Notes: a model not told the origin generated them from the sequence alone. Shown: positions 1 to 7,970, counted from the stretch's first letter. The stretch is 25,846 nucleotides of DNA from Angelakisella sp. (GCA_020024515.1 JAHHTR010000023.1:1-25846), one strand, 5' to 3'. Translations and numbers: made by a program.

Positions 1-6
1 AAAATC

Positions 7-45
7 AAAAGCCCAAAATCTCAATCGGATTTTGGGCTTTTTCTA
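7..45 (+). terminator. Rho-independent terminator (possibly bidirectional)
   Basis: A perfect 14-bp stem (7-20 with 28-41) encloses a 7-nt loop, with GCCC/GGGC at its centre and a T run at 38-42. The AT pairs at the base give a U run on either strand, so it could serve a plus-strand gene left of the window or catch leftward transcription. Confidence 0.75.
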
Positions 46-52
46 CACTCTG

Positions 53-84
53 AGGCTTTGATTTCATAAAAGAAACCAAAGCCT
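53..84. repeat. Imperfect inverted repeat
   Basis: Arms 53-65 and 72-84 pair with one A/C mismatch around a 6-nt loop. No T run follows on either strand, so it is not a classical terminator. Its role is unknown. Confidence 0.4.
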
Positions 85-300
85 TAACTTTCTATATTAA
101 ATTTAAAGTAGCGCCATTTTTTAAATACGGCTGATGCTTTTTAATAAGAGATTGATATCATTTAATATTTTAGCTACAACAGTTATACTAATTGTGCTTG
201 ATTTATAATTTCTATTATTTGGTATAAGTTCGAATACACCAAATAAGAAAAATTATTAAAATGATAACATCAAAAATGACATTTGAAAAATCCGCTTTTT

Positions 301-360
301 TTGAGAAAAAAAGTGCGTAAAATGCGTTATCATTGGCTTTTATACCGATGATAACATTTT
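301..360 (-). terminator. Probable terminator of the tRNA-Arg transcript
   Basis: On the minus strand the arm at 360-345 pairs with 336-319 around an 8-nt loop, with a short bulge. About 7 nt later comes a run of seven T (312-306). It lies 14 bp beyond the tRNA 3' end. The U run is a little far from the stem, so a weaker terminator or processing signal is possible. Confidence 0.5.
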
Positions 361-373
361 TATACACTAAGTA

Positions 374-448
374 TGGCACGCTTGTCGGGAATCGAACCCG
401 AATATATGGCGTCGGAGGCCATTATGCTATCCATTACATCACAAACGC
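374..448 (-). tRNA. tRNA-Arg (anticodon CCG), CCA encoded
   Basis: The minus strand folds into a full cloverleaf of 75 nt. The 7-bp acceptor stem has two G-U pairs and is followed by discriminator G and an encoded CCA (376-374). There is a 4-bp D stem, a 5-bp anticodon stem ATGGC/GCCAT around loop CTCCGAC (anticodon CCG, reading CGG), a 4-nt variable loop, and a 5-bp T stem TCGGG/CCCGA with loop TTCGAAT. It lies 52 bp beyond era on the same strand. No convincing promoter was found between them, so co-transcription with phoH-ybeY-era followed by processing is plausible. Confidence 0.93.
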
Positions 449-454
449 ATATAC

Positions 455-489
455 AGATTGCTTGTACAATAAAAAGATACAAACAATCT
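455..489. other. Hairpin between era and tRNA-Arg
   Basis: Arms 455-466 and 478-489 form a 12-bp stem, fully paired on the minus strand if one G-U pair is allowed, with an 11-nt loop. The T run (489-493) follows only on the plus strand, where no upstream gene is seen. On the minus strand it sits between the era stop and the tRNA 5' end, where it may act in RNA processing or protect the era mRNA 3' end. Confidence 0.45.
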
Positions 490-500
490 TTTTATTAAAT

Positions 501-1436
501 TTATGTCGGAGTTTTTGGGAAGAATGAACGAATCAGATTTTCTTCGTTTCTCCAGTCTTCTTTAACTTTTACTCGGCATTGTAGGTTAATTTTAATATCC
601 AAAAATTGTTCCATTTCCTGACGAGCCTGTGTAGCAATATTTTTCAGCATTGCTCCACCTTTACCAATTATCATACCCTTATGGCTTTTGCGTTCGCAAT
701 AAATCATAGCTTCCATATCCATAAGTGGCTTATCTTGACGTTCTTTCATACTTTCAATAACAACGGCAACACCATGTGGTATTTCGTCACGCATATTTAT
801 AAGTATTTTTTCTCTTATAAGTTCAGCACAAATTACTTTTTCGGGTTGTTCTGTCAGTGTATCGTCAGGGAAGTAGTGCGGACTTTGAACAGCGGAATCC
901 ATAAATACTTTCATAAGTTCATCTATACCTTCGCCTGTCAAAGCACTAACAGGTACTATTGCGTCAAAATGAAATTTTTCGTTAAGTAATTGCATTTTCT
1001 CTAAAATTTGAGTTTTATCCTGTATCAAATCAATTTTGTTGAGTACGGCAATCGCATTCAAGTGACGATTTTTAAAATCTTCTATCAAACCTTCTTCGGC
1101 ATGGGTAAGATTTCCTGTTGGTTCAATTACAAGGACAGCCAAATCAACATCGGAAACGGTCTCGTTAATGCTTTCTATCATTTTTTTGCTCAGTGCATTT
1201 TTGGGTTTGTGCATTCCAGGTGTATCAAGGAAAACAAACTGAGTTTCATCAACAGTAAGTACACCTGTAATACGTGTTCTGGTTGTTTGTGGTTTATCTG
1301 TAACAATAGCCAGTTTTTCGCCAACGAGTCTATTCAAAAGTGAGCTTTTACCAACGTTTGGTTTGCCGACAAGGGCAATAAAAGCAGATTTTTGATTTTC
1401 ATATAGTGTTGTATCAAATATAAATTCTTTTGACAA
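501..1436 (-). CDS. era: GTPase Era (30S ribosome assembly)
   Basis: Era is a GTPase that binds the 3' end of 16S rRNA through a C-terminal KH domain and helps mature the small ribosomal subunit. The 311-aa length is normal. Visible motifs are G1 GKPNVGKSS (24-32), the switch region TTRTRITG (51-58), G3 DTPG (71-74), G4 NKID (133-136), and a KH-domain GKGGAMLK loop near residue 256. The start is a TTG at 1436-1434, preceded 9 nt upstream by AGGAG. No ATG lies nearby in frame. It follows ybeY by 20 bp on the same strand. Many Firmicutes have dgkA and cdd between ybeY and era; here they are absent. Confidence 0.97.
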   Translation of the reverse strand: MSKEFIFDTTLYENQKSAFIALVGKPNVGKSSLLNRLVGEKLAIVTDKPQTTRTRITGVLTVDETQFVFLDTPGMHKPKNALSKKMIESINETVSDVDLAVLVIEPTGNLTHAEEGLIEDFKNRHLNAIAVLNKIDLIQDKTQILEKMQLLNEKFHFDAIVPVSALTGEGIDELMKVFMDSAVQSPHYFPDDTLTEQPEKVICAELIREKILINMRDEIPHGVAVVIESMKERQDKPLMDMEAMIYCERKSHKGMIIGKGGAMLKNIATQARQEMEQFLDIKINLQCRVKVKEDWRNEENLIRSFFPKTPT

Positions 1437-1456
1437 TAGTTTCTTCTCCTATTTTT

Positions 1457-1963
1457 TTAAATGTTTTCTTCGGTTGTATAAGATATATCTCTTTTCAGAC
1501 CTAATTTAGACAAGATTTCTTCTTCTTTTTCACGCATAATTCTTGCCTCCAAACCGTTTGTTTCGTGATCATATCCGAGTAAATGCAACATAGAGTGTAC
1601 GGTCAAAAATCCGATTTCTCTTTGCAAAGTATGTCCGTACATATTTGCCTGTGCAACGGCTCTTTCAACAGATATAACGATGTCTCCAAGCTCTTTTGCT
1701 CCTGTTTCGTTATTTGTATCATATACACCGTTATCGCCCAAAGGGAAAGAAAGAACATCAGTTTCAATATCTTTGTTTCTGTAATGAGCATTTAGTTCTT
1801 TAATCTCTTTATCGTTAATAAAGCTTACACTAACTTCGGCATCACTGTCAAAATTCTCGTGTTTTAGAACAGCTATACAGCAGCGACGTATAAGCAATCT
1901 TATTCCGGTAGGAATTTTTATATCTTTTTGTCTGTTTGAAATTTGTACTTTAACTTTGTTCAT
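1457..1963 (-). CDS. ybeY: Endoribonuclease YbeY (rRNA maturation)
   Basis: YbeY is a zinc metalloprotein with single-strand endoribonuclease activity in 16S rRNA 3'-end maturation and ribosome quality control. The family's H-x3-H-x5-H zinc site is complete: His123, His127 and His133 in HSMLHLLGYDH. The preceding family block ELGDIVIS (91-98) is also present. Length 168 aa, typical. The ATG is preceded by a GGGGG stretch about 12 nt upstream. It lies between phoH (17 bp) and era (20 bp), the conserved phoH-ybeY-era order, which fits a shared role in RNA and ribosome metabolism. Confidence 0.96.
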   Translation of the reverse strand: MNKVKVQISNRQKDIKIPTGIRLLIRRCCIAVLKHENFDSDAEVSVSFINDKEIKELNAHYRNKDIETDVLSFPLGDNGVYDTNNETGAKELGDIVISVERAVAQANMYGHTLQREIGFLTVHSMLHLLGYDHETNGLEARIMREKEEEILSKLGLKRDISYTTEENI

Positions 1964-1980
1964 TTTTCTATATCCCCCTT

Positions 1981-2970
1981 TTATTTTCTATCATTTTTTG
2001 TTTTAGTTGTTGTCTTTTTGTTTTCAGTAGCTTTTTCGTATGCTTTTATGATGTCTTGTACAAGGCGATGACGTACAACGTCTTTTTCGGTAAAATAGCA
2101 AATAGAAATATTTTCTATGTCTTTTAATATCTTTGTTGCCTCAATTAAGCCCGAACGCTTGTCATAAGGCAAATCTATTTGTGTAACGTCACCTGTTATA
2201 ACCATTTTTGAATTAAAGCCAAGTCTTGTCAAAAACATTTTCATTTGTTCACAAGTGGCATTTTGTGCTTCATCAAGGATAATAAAGCTGTCATCAAGTG
2301 TTCTGCCACGCATATATGCAAGTGGTGCTACTTCTATGTTACCTTTTTCCTGATATCGTTGGAAGTTTTCCGCACCAAGCATATCAAAAAGAGCATCATA
2401 AAGAGGACGTAAATATGGGTCTACTTTGTTTTGCAAATCACCGGGCAAAAAACCTAATTTTTCGCCGGCCTCAACTGCAGGACGTGTAAGGATTATTCTG
2501 TTGATTTCGTGTGAACGAAAAGCTTTAACTGCCATAGCAACAGCAAGATAGGTCTTTCCTGTGCCAGCAGGACCTACACCAAGGGTTATTATATTGTCGG
2601 TAATTTTTTGAATGTAGTTTTGCTGACCGACTGTTTTTGCTTTCAATGGTTTCCCCTTACTTGTAATACAAATAACATCTCTGTTATAGTTTTTTGCTTC
2701 ATCTTCCTTACCGTCATCGACTAATGAAATAACATAGTTGATATTTTGTTCGTTAAGTGTCTCTCCATGTTCGATTGATGACAAAAGAATATTCAGTGTT
2801 TTGCTTGCGAGCATAACTTTCTCGGGATCACCGCTGATTTTTATATCTGTACCTCTGAAAATTACATTTACTGAATAGTGCTTTTCCAATATGTGTATAT
2901 TTTCATCACAATTACCGAAAAGAGTAAGTGCATATTCCATTCGTTCAATATTTAAAATTTGCTCTATAAT
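1981..2970 (-). CDS. phoH: PhoH-family ATPase, probable ATT start
   Basis: This is a PhoH-like P-loop ATPase (YbeZ/PhoH group), a predicted RNA-linked ATPase that usually precedes ybeY. Counting from the ATG at 3003, the Walker A GPAGTGKT is at 144-151, Walker B ILDEA at 242-246, and the family block LTRPAVEAGEKLGFLPGD spans about 172-189. The reading frame extends to ATG 3003, but that codon has no Shine-Dalgarno and lies only about 13 nt from the predicted transcription start. A perfect AGGAGGG (2983-2977) instead precedes an ATT at 2970 by 7 nt, which gives a 329-aa protein beginning where the B. subtilis PhoH N-terminus would align. The next ATG (2940) would remove the first conserved strand. 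The ATT start is inferred; the family assignment is firm. Confidence 0.9.
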   Translation of the reverse strand: MIEQILNIERMEYALTLFGNCDENIHILEKHYSVNVIFRGTDIKISGDPEKVMLASKTLNILLSSIEHGETLNEQNINYVISLVDDGKEDEAKNYNRDVICITSKGKPLKAKTVGQQNYIQKITDNIITLGVGPAGTGKTYLAVAMAVKAFRSHEINRIILTRPAVEAGEKLGFLPGDLQNKVDPYLRPLYDALFDMLGAENFQRYQEKGNIEVAPLAYMRGRTLDDSFIILDEAQNATCEQMKMFLTRLGFNSKMVITGDVTQIDLPYDKRSGLIEATKILKDIENISICYFTEKDVVRHRLVQDIIKAYEKATENKKTTTKTKNDRK

Positions 2971-3022
2971 AAAAAGCCCTCCTATTTTTAAGAGAATAAA
3001 CATAAATACAAGAATTAAATAT

Positions 3023-3056
3023 ATTATATCACATATTATATAAAAAAGAACAAAAA
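3023..3056 (-). promoter_or_regulatory. Extended -10 promoter of phoH-ybeY-era(-tRNA)
   Basis: On the minus strand an extended -10, TG-A-TATAAT, runs from 3031 to 3023. A weak TTGTTC (about 3053-3048) lies 19 bp upstream, longer than ideal, as expected for an extended -10 promoter. Transcription would start near 3016, giving a leader of about 45 nt to the ATT start of phoH. Confidence 0.55.
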
Positions 3057-3141
3057 TTTTTAAAAATGATAATAAAATTTTAATAATTTATTTTGTATAT
3101 AATAACTTATCTGAAAATTTTGCAATATTTATATTTTAATA

Positions 3142-3170
3142 TTTACATTTTGAAAAAAAAAGCATATAAT
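3142..3170 (+). promoter_or_regulatory. SigA-type promoter, distal, for the 147-aa gene
   Basis: TTTACA (3142-3147), a 17-bp A-rich spacer and a consensus TATAAT (3165-3170). It would give a leader of about 140 nt before the ATG at 3319. The only other content of 2971-3318 is the proximal promoter, the phoH promoter and plain AT-rich sequence. Confidence 0.5.
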
Positions 3171-3251
3171 TTCTATAATTACAAGTAATATTAAAGTCAG
3201 ATTAAAATAACTATAATATTCTATCATAAATTATTATTTTTGCAATATCTT

Positions 3252-3281
3252 TTGTACAAAAATTTATAATTATTTTATGAT
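3252..3281 (+). promoter_or_regulatory. SigA-type promoter, proximal, for the 147-aa gene
   Basis: TTGTAC (3252-3257), an 18-bp spacer and TATGAT (3276-3281). The predicted start is about 30 nt upstream of the ATG. It forms a tandem pair with the promoter at 3142-3170. Confidence 0.4.
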
Positions 3282-3318
3282 AAATGTATAGTAATTGAAT
3301 AAAAACAAGGAGATAAAA

Positions 3319-3762
3319 ATGTTCAAGACAACTACACCAACACTAACAGATTCAAATGTATTTTTGATTTTAATAAACGGAAAAAATAATTGCGAGGTAG
3401 ATGGGGAATGGTATAATGCCTATCTTGATAAACCAGTTAAATTTAAATCTACAATCAATTTATTGGTTCAAATCGATACTTTTCTTGATGAAAACGGATT
3501 TACACAAAGAAGCAATCAGTTGAGAAGTTTTACAGGTAAAGAAGAAACAGAATATCAAGAATTTACAGTGAATAAAAATAAACCTGATTTTAGTTTTTTT
3601 GATAAAAAAGGCGAATTGTTCACAGCAAGAATCAATATTCATTCTCGCATTAATTCTACATGGCAAGGTGATATATATATAGATAAAATAAATGAGACAT
3701 TTAGTTTTAAAAGTGTTTTACAACTTTTAACTTATATCACAGAAATTTATAATAAATTTTAA
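3319..3762 (+). CDS. Conserved protein of unknown function, 147 aa
   Basis: I do not recognise a named family. The start is the ATG at 3319, because AAGGAG (3307-3312) lies 6 nt upstream; an upstream in-frame TTG at 3295 would place that site inside the gene. The protein is soluble, with no signal peptide or membrane segment, and lysine- and asparagine-rich. Its C-terminal part carries the pattern R-x-N-S-T-W-Q-G-x-I ... F-x-S-V-x-x-L-L-x-x-I, which I have seen in short uncharacterised clostridial proteins. It stands alone behind two possible promoters, with phoH divergent on one side and a MATE gene downstream on the other. No strong terminator follows, so read-through into the MATE gene is possible. 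Confidence 0.75.
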   Translation: MFKTTTPTLTDSNVFLILINGKNNCEVDGEWYNAYLDKPVKFKSTINLLVQIDTFLDENGFTQRSNQLRSFTGKEETEYQEFTVNKNKPDFSFFDKKGELFTARINIHSRINSTWQGDIYIDKINETFSFKSVLQLLTYITEIYNKF

Positions 3763-3823
3763 TTAATCAAATAATTACTATTAATAAATTTTTATATCAA
3801 ATATATCAAAATATAAAAAACTA

Positions 3824-3852
3824 TTGCTTTTAATTTATAAAAAAGGTAGAAT
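3824..3852 (+). promoter_or_regulatory. SigA-type promoter of the MATE/ymfF/ymfH operon
   Basis: TTGCTT (3824-3829), a 17-bp spacer and TAGAAT (3847-3852). The predicted start near 3859 is about 46 nt before the MATE ATG. Confidence 0.45.
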
Positions 3853-3860
3853 ATTGTAGC

Positions 3861-3880
3861 TTGTATATTTTTGTATACAA
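3861..3880 (+). repeat. Inverted repeat at the predicted transcript start
   Basis: TTGTATA (3861-3867) and TATACAA (3874-3880) form a perfect 7-bp dyad with a 6-nt spacer, at about +3 to +22 of the MATE transcript. It could be a repressor operator or a 5'-terminal RNA hairpin. Confidence 0.4.
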
Positions 3881-3904
3881 AATTTTATAGTAAGTGGGTG
3901 TGAA

Positions 3905-5281
3905 ATGTTAAACTTTACAAAAAAGAATAAAGTTTTAGGAGAAGTTACGAAAAACAGTATTTTGGAAGGGAATATTGTAATTCAATTATTAAATCTTTTC
4001 TATCCTATATTTTTGGGTACAATTTTTCAGCAATTCTATAATACCATAGATGCCCTAATTGTAGGTAATTATGTGGGTAAAGAGGCTCTTGCCGCTGTTG
4101 GTGGTCCAGCATCTACTGTTATCAATTTATTGATAGGCTTTTTTGTTGGGATGGCATCAGGTGCGGGTGTTGTAATTTCCCAGTATTATGGCAGCGGAGA
4201 TGCCGAGAGAACTCAAAAAGCAATACATCTATCAATGACCATATCATTAATTGCAAGCGTGATTCTTACTGTTGTGGGTATATTAACTGCGAGACCAATA
4301 CTTGTAGCTATGGGAACTCCCGAAGATATATTGGACCTTTCTGTTCATTATATGGTAATTTATTATTCAGGTACAATATTTAATCTTATATACAATATGG
4401 GTTCTTCAATTTTGCGTTCAATGGGAGACACAAAGAGACCTCTCTATTTCCTTATTGTATCAAGTATTGTAAATATTGTTCTTGATATAGTTTTTGTTGT
4501 TAAGTTTAATATGGGAGTTGCGGGTGTTGCCTATGCAACTGTTATTTCGCAGGTTGCCAGTGCTATTCTTATTATACTTTCACTTTACAATTTGCCGTAT
4601 GATTACAGATTTTCCTTTAAGAAATTGTCTCTTGAAGGCAAAATGCTTAAAAAAATATTTTATATTGGCATACCTGCCGGTTTTCAGTCAATATTGTATT
4701 CTGTATCAAATATAATAATACAATCTGCGGTAAATGTTTTCGGAACAAATACAGTTGCCGCTTGGACTGCTTATGGAAAAATCGATGCAATATTCTGGTC
4801 AATGGTAAGTTCATTTGGTATAGCAATAACTACATTTGCCGGTCAAAACTATGGTGCAGGTAAAATTGACAGATTGAAAAAGAGTGTTACAATATGTACA
4901 GTTATAGTAGCTGCTTGTACAGTTGTTATGAGTGTGGGAATATATTTCTTTGCAATCCCGCTTATGAAAATGTTTGTATCAGATGCGGAAGTTATCGATA
5001 TAGGCTTGGTTATCATTAAAATTTTGGTACCATTCTATGTTACATATATATTGATTGAAATTATGTCAGGTGTACTTCGTGCGGTAGGTGATACATTAAT
5101 CCCGACAATTATGACAATATTCGGTGTATGTGTGCTACGTATACTATGGATATATTTTGGAGTTCCTCATTTCGGAACAATAGAGTCCGTTTGTTATAGT
5201 TACCCTATAACTTGGTCTATTACTTCAATTATGTTTTTATTTTATTATAAAAGAGAGCATTGGATTAAAAATAAATTATAA
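3905..5281 (+). CDS. MATE family efflux transporter
   Basis: A 458-aa polytopic membrane protein with the length and even spread of hydrophobic segments (about 12) expected of MATE (multi-antimicrobial extrusion) cation/drug antiporters. The N-terminal block FQQFYNTIDALIVGNYVG and the matching GxNxGAxK-type block QNYGAGKIDR in the second half are typical of the DinF/NorM-like clostridial group. The substrate cannot be inferred. It starts at ATG 3905 behind a modest GTGGGTG site. A second MATE gene of the same subfamily (9186-10517) lies about 4 kb away; both end in YP-ITW/LTW ... FYYK followed by a Trp. It is followed after 23 bp by ymfF and probably co-transcribed with it. Confidence 0.93.
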   Translation: MLNFTKKNKVLGEVTKNSILEGNIVIQLLNLFYPIFLGTIFQQFYNTIDALIVGNYVGKEALAAVGGPASTVINLLIGFFVGMASGAGVVISQYYGSGDAERTQKAIHLSMTISLIASVILTVVGILTARPILVAMGTPEDILDLSVHYMVIYYSGTIFNLIYNMGSSILRSMGDTKRPLYFLIVSSIVNIVLDIVFVVKFNMGVAGVAYATVISQVASAILIILSLYNLPYDYRFSFKKLSLEGKMLKKIFYIGIPAGFQSILYSVSNIIIQSAVNVFGTNTVAAWTAYGKIDAIFWSMVSSFGIAITTFAGQNYGAGKIDRLKKSVTICTVIVAACTVVMSVGIYFFAIPLMKMFVSDAEVIDIGLVIIKILVPFYVTYILIEIMSGVLRAVGDTLIPTIMTIFGVCVLRILWIYFGVPHFGTIESVCYSYPITWSITSIMFLFYYKREHWIKNKL

Positions 5282-5304
5282 AAGCGAAGGGAAGATAAAT
5301 ATAA

Positions 5305-6600
5305 ATGAGTATAAATTATAAACAATTTACTCGTGAAAAATTGTGTGATAATACATTTTTTTCGTATTATATAGATGATAAATTTAAATTTAACAGACTC
5401 TCCATATATTTATCATTTAAAGAAGACAAAGAAAATATAGCTAATATCGCTGTACTTACGGAAATATTAAAAAAGAGCTCAGCAAAATATCCTACAAATA
5501 CACTGGTTCAAAAGGAACTTTATAATTTATATGGTGCTGATATAGATTCATATATACTTCAATATAAAAATCGTCAAATGATAGGATTCTTTTTGAATTA
5601 TTTAGATGATAGGTTTGCAATAAACAATGAAAATCTTACCGAAGACTGCGTTGAGCTACTTATGGAATTAATTTTCAATCCACTTATTAATGATGGTGGA
5701 TTTGATAAGACAGAGACAGAAGTTGGTAAAGAAGTTTTAAAGGAATTAGTTGAAAGCGAGATAAATGATAAGATTTTATTTGCATCAAGACAGTGTAAAA
5801 GAATGGTCTATGAAGATGTAGATGTAAATATTGACATATATGGTTCACTTTCACAAATAGCAGATATAACACCACAGTCAGCTTATGAGTGCTACAAAAA
5901 AATAATTGATACTGCGCAAATAGAAGTTATGTTTATAGGTAGTGGTAGTCCTGATATTGCCAAAAACTCAATTTTAAATAAACTTGAAAGTAAAGTTCGT
6001 CATTCTCAAAGTGTAGAACTAAAAGAAATAACTGTGCTTTATGGTGATGTTAAGAGAAAGACAGAAGAACAAAACATAACTCAGGCAAATTTATCAATGG
6101 GATTTGTGTGCGATATTGAAAAAGATTATGTAACACAAAAAGCAGCTAACTTTATGACTAAGATATATGGCGGAATGCCGAATTCAAAGTTATTTAAAAA
6201 TGTACGTGAAAAAGAGAGTCTTTGTTATTATTGCGGAGCAAGCTACAAAAATGCGACAAATGTTATTTTTGTGGATACCGCAATAGAAGAAAAAAACAAA
6301 GAGCAGACTGAAACATCAATACTTCGTGAGCTACAAGCTATGCAAAACGGTGAGTTTGGTGAAGATGAAATAAATTGTGTGAAACTTGCTTATAATAGTG
6401 TTCTTTCAAGAATGACAGACAGTGTTGGCGGAGTAGAGAATTGGTACTTAATGCGAATACTTGAAGATGACTATATTACTATTCAGCAAGAAAAAGATAT
6501 AGTAAACAGTATTACAAAAGAACAGATAGTAAATGTTGCTAAGAATACACATTTACAAAGCGTATATTTTTTAAAGGGGAGGGAAGCGAATGTCAAATAA
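5305..6600 (+). CDS. ymfF: M16B peptidase-like protein YmfF, non-catalytic partner
   Basis: A 431-aa member of the M16 (pitrilysin) family that lacks the HxxEH zinc motif but keeps the other half-site, NVREKESLCYYCGA (about residues 299-312), typical of the non-metal subunit of M16B heterodimers. In B. subtilis the YmfF/YmfH pair has been linked to 5-aminopentanol modification of elongation factor P. The downstream gene, which overlaps by 11 bp, is the zinc-containing partner, so the two subunits are translated in tandem. The ATG follows AAGGGA by about 12 nt. The protein is cytoplasmic, with no signal peptide. Whether EF-P modification occurs in this organism cannot be judged from the window. 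Confidence 0.88.
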   Translation: MSINYKQFTREKLCDNTFFSYYIDDKFKFNRLSIYLSFKEDKENIANIAVLTEILKKSSAKYPTNTLVQKELYNLYGADIDSYILQYKNRQMIGFFLNYLDDRFAINNENLTEDCVELLMELIFNPLINDGGFDKTETEVGKEVLKELVESEINDKILFASRQCKRMVYEDVDVNIDIYGSLSQIADITPQSAYECYKKIIDTAQIEVMFIGSGSPDIAKNSILNKLESKVRHSQSVELKEITVLYGDVKRKTEEQNITQANLSMGFVCDIEKDYVTQKAANFMTKIYGGMPNSKLFKNVREKESLCYYCGASYKNATNVIFVDTAIEEKNKEQTETSILRELQAMQNGEFGEDEINCVKLAYNSVLSRMTDSVGGVENWYLMRILEDDYITIQQEKDIVNSITKEQIVNVAKNTHLQSVYFLKGREANVK

Positions 6601-7879
6601 CGTAGTTAGCAGTGATGTTTTAGACCTTACCTACAAACAAACCGTTCATTCTTCTGGATTAAAGATAATTACTTGCAATATGCCTGATTATACGGGTGTA
6701 TTTGTGAGATTAAGTGTAAATTACGGCTCAGTTGATACAAAATATACATTAGATAACGGCAAAACTTACACAGAACTTCCATCAGGTATTGCGCACTTTC
6801 TTGAACACAAGATGTTTGAAAGCGAAGAAGGAGATACATTTGATAAATATTCGGCATTGGGTGCTTTTGCAAATGCCTATACATCTTATGATTATACTGA
6901 ATATACTTTTTCTTGTACAGATAATTTCAAAGAGGCATTGGAAGTTTTATTTGAACAGACAATTACCTCATATTTTACTGATAATACAGTAGAAAAAGAA
7001 ATGGATATTATAGGAAATGAATTGTTGATGTATGATAATGATGCAGAGTGGATATGTCAAAAAAATCTACTTAAATGTATGTATCAAAACAGCGAAATGC
7101 GTGACGATATAGGTGGTACTATTGAGTCTATACAAGATATTACACCGCAAATGCTATATGACTGCTATAAAACATTTTATAATTTGCATAATATAACTCT
7201 CTTTGTAACGGGAAATTTTGATGAAAACATAATTTTTGAAACGGCCGATAAAATGCTGACAGATATACCAATGCCAAATTTTCAGGTGAAATACAGTGAT
7301 GAGCCTTTGGAAGTAAAAGAAAATTATATTTGCGAGACACACCCAATAAGTAAACCTATCTTTAAAATAGGTTTTAAGAATAAAGTAATCGGCGGAATTG
7401 ATGCCTATAAACAAGAAATATTGAACGAAATGACCGCAGAGCTACTTTGTGGAAATGTATCTAAACTAGATGAAATTTTCCGTAAAAAGAATTATATAAA
7501 TTCTTCAATGTATGTAGATGTTGAACAAGGCAAGAATTTCAATTTTATTATATTGGGCGGAGAAAGCAGTGATTATAAATCTATATACAGCGAGATAGTT
7601 GAAAAAATAAATAATACTGTGAAAAAGGGTTTTACAGATGATGAAAAAGATTTGTTTGAATGTATCAAAAAGATGACTTATGCTGATTTCATTTTACGTT
7701 TTACCAATTTATCGGGTGTCCTTTCTATGTTAAAGCGGGGACAGGTTTATAATATAGACAATATTTTTGATATTTTGGAATTTATTAAAAATATACAAAT
7801 AGATGATATAATGAATTCACTGAAAGAATATTTTAATACAGAACATACTGTGTTATCAGTAATAGAGTGTGAAAAGTAA
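6590..7879 (+). CDS. ymfH: M16B zinc peptidase YmfH
   Basis: A 429-aa M16 family metallopeptidase with the inverted zinc motif HFLEH (His69, Glu72, His73) within SGIAHFLEHKMFE, the family's canonical block. The ATG lies inside the end of ymfF and is preceded by GGGAGG at normal distance, so translation is probably coupled. With YmfF it would form a two-subunit cytoplasmic enzyme; the B. subtilis pair is linked to EF-P modification. A terminator (7884-7930) follows directly, making MATE-ymfF-ymfH a likely transcription unit. Confidence 0.9.
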   Translation: MSNNVVSSDVLDLTYKQTVHSSGLKIITCNMPDYTGVFVRLSVNYGSVDTKYTLDNGKTYTELPSGIAHFLEHKMFESEEGDTFDKYSALGAFANAYTSYDYTEYTFSCTDNFKEALEVLFEQTITSYFTDNTVEKEMDIIGNELLMYDNDAEWICQKNLLKCMYQNSEMRDDIGGTIESIQDITPQMLYDCYKTFYNLHNITLFVTGNFDENIIFETADKMLTDIPMPNFQVKYSDEPLEVKENYICETHPISKPIFKIGFKNKVIGGIDAYKQEILNEMTAELLCGNVSKLDEIFRKKNYINSSMYVDVEQGKNFNFIILGGESSDYKSIYSEIVEKINNTVKKGFTDDEKDLFECIKKMTYADFILRFTNLSGVLSMLKRGQVYNIDNIFDILEFIKNIQIDDIMNSLKEYFNTEHTVLSVIECEK

Positions 7880-7883
7880 ACTA

Positions 7884-7930
7884 AAAAGTCACATTGAACA
7901 GGAATAATACTTGTTTAATGTGGCTTTTAT
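7884..7930 (+). terminator. Rho-independent terminator after ymfH
   Basis: The outer stem AAAAGTCACATT pairs with AATGTGGCTTTT (one G-U pair), with further weak pairing inside, followed by CTTTTATT. It begins 4 bp after the ymfH stop and separates ymfH from nadE. Confidence 0.65.
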
Positions 7931-7970
7931 TAAAAATATTATAACATATAGTAAATGGAGGAAGAAAACA

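Larger units (their letters stand above)
1..373. other. Non-coding region downstream of tRNA-Arg
   Basis: No open reading frame here has a ribosome-binding site or a recognisable protein. It holds a strong terminator-like hairpin (7-41), an imperfect hairpin (53-84), a weak dyad (217-244), repeats of the sequence ATGATAACAT (261-270 and 348-357, with an inverted copy of ATGATAAC at 326-333) and the terminator of the tRNA. The rest is featureless AT-rich sequence. The gene served by the 7-41 terminator lies outside the window. Confidence 0.6.

Noticed and set aside
217..244. tRNA-like TTCGAA motif next to ACCA
   Set aside because: No acceptor, D or anticodon stems can be formed around it; it is only a short imperfect dyad.
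1..448. Integrated element or attachment site at tRNA-Arg
   Set aside because: No integrase, no repeat of the tRNA 3' end in the window, and no shift in composition.
455..489. Terminator of era
   Set aside because: The stem is good, but on the minus strand it is not followed by a U run; the T run is on the plus strand only. Kept as a hairpin.
606..1343. Plus-strand reading frames opposite era
   Set aside because: They lack ribosome-binding sites, have low-complexity Phe- and His-rich translations, and mirror the well-supported era gene.
7911..7970. Longer N-terminus for NAD synthase
   Set aside because: The upstream ATG lies in the terminator hairpin and has no Shine-Dalgarno, whereas ATG 7971 has GGAGG.
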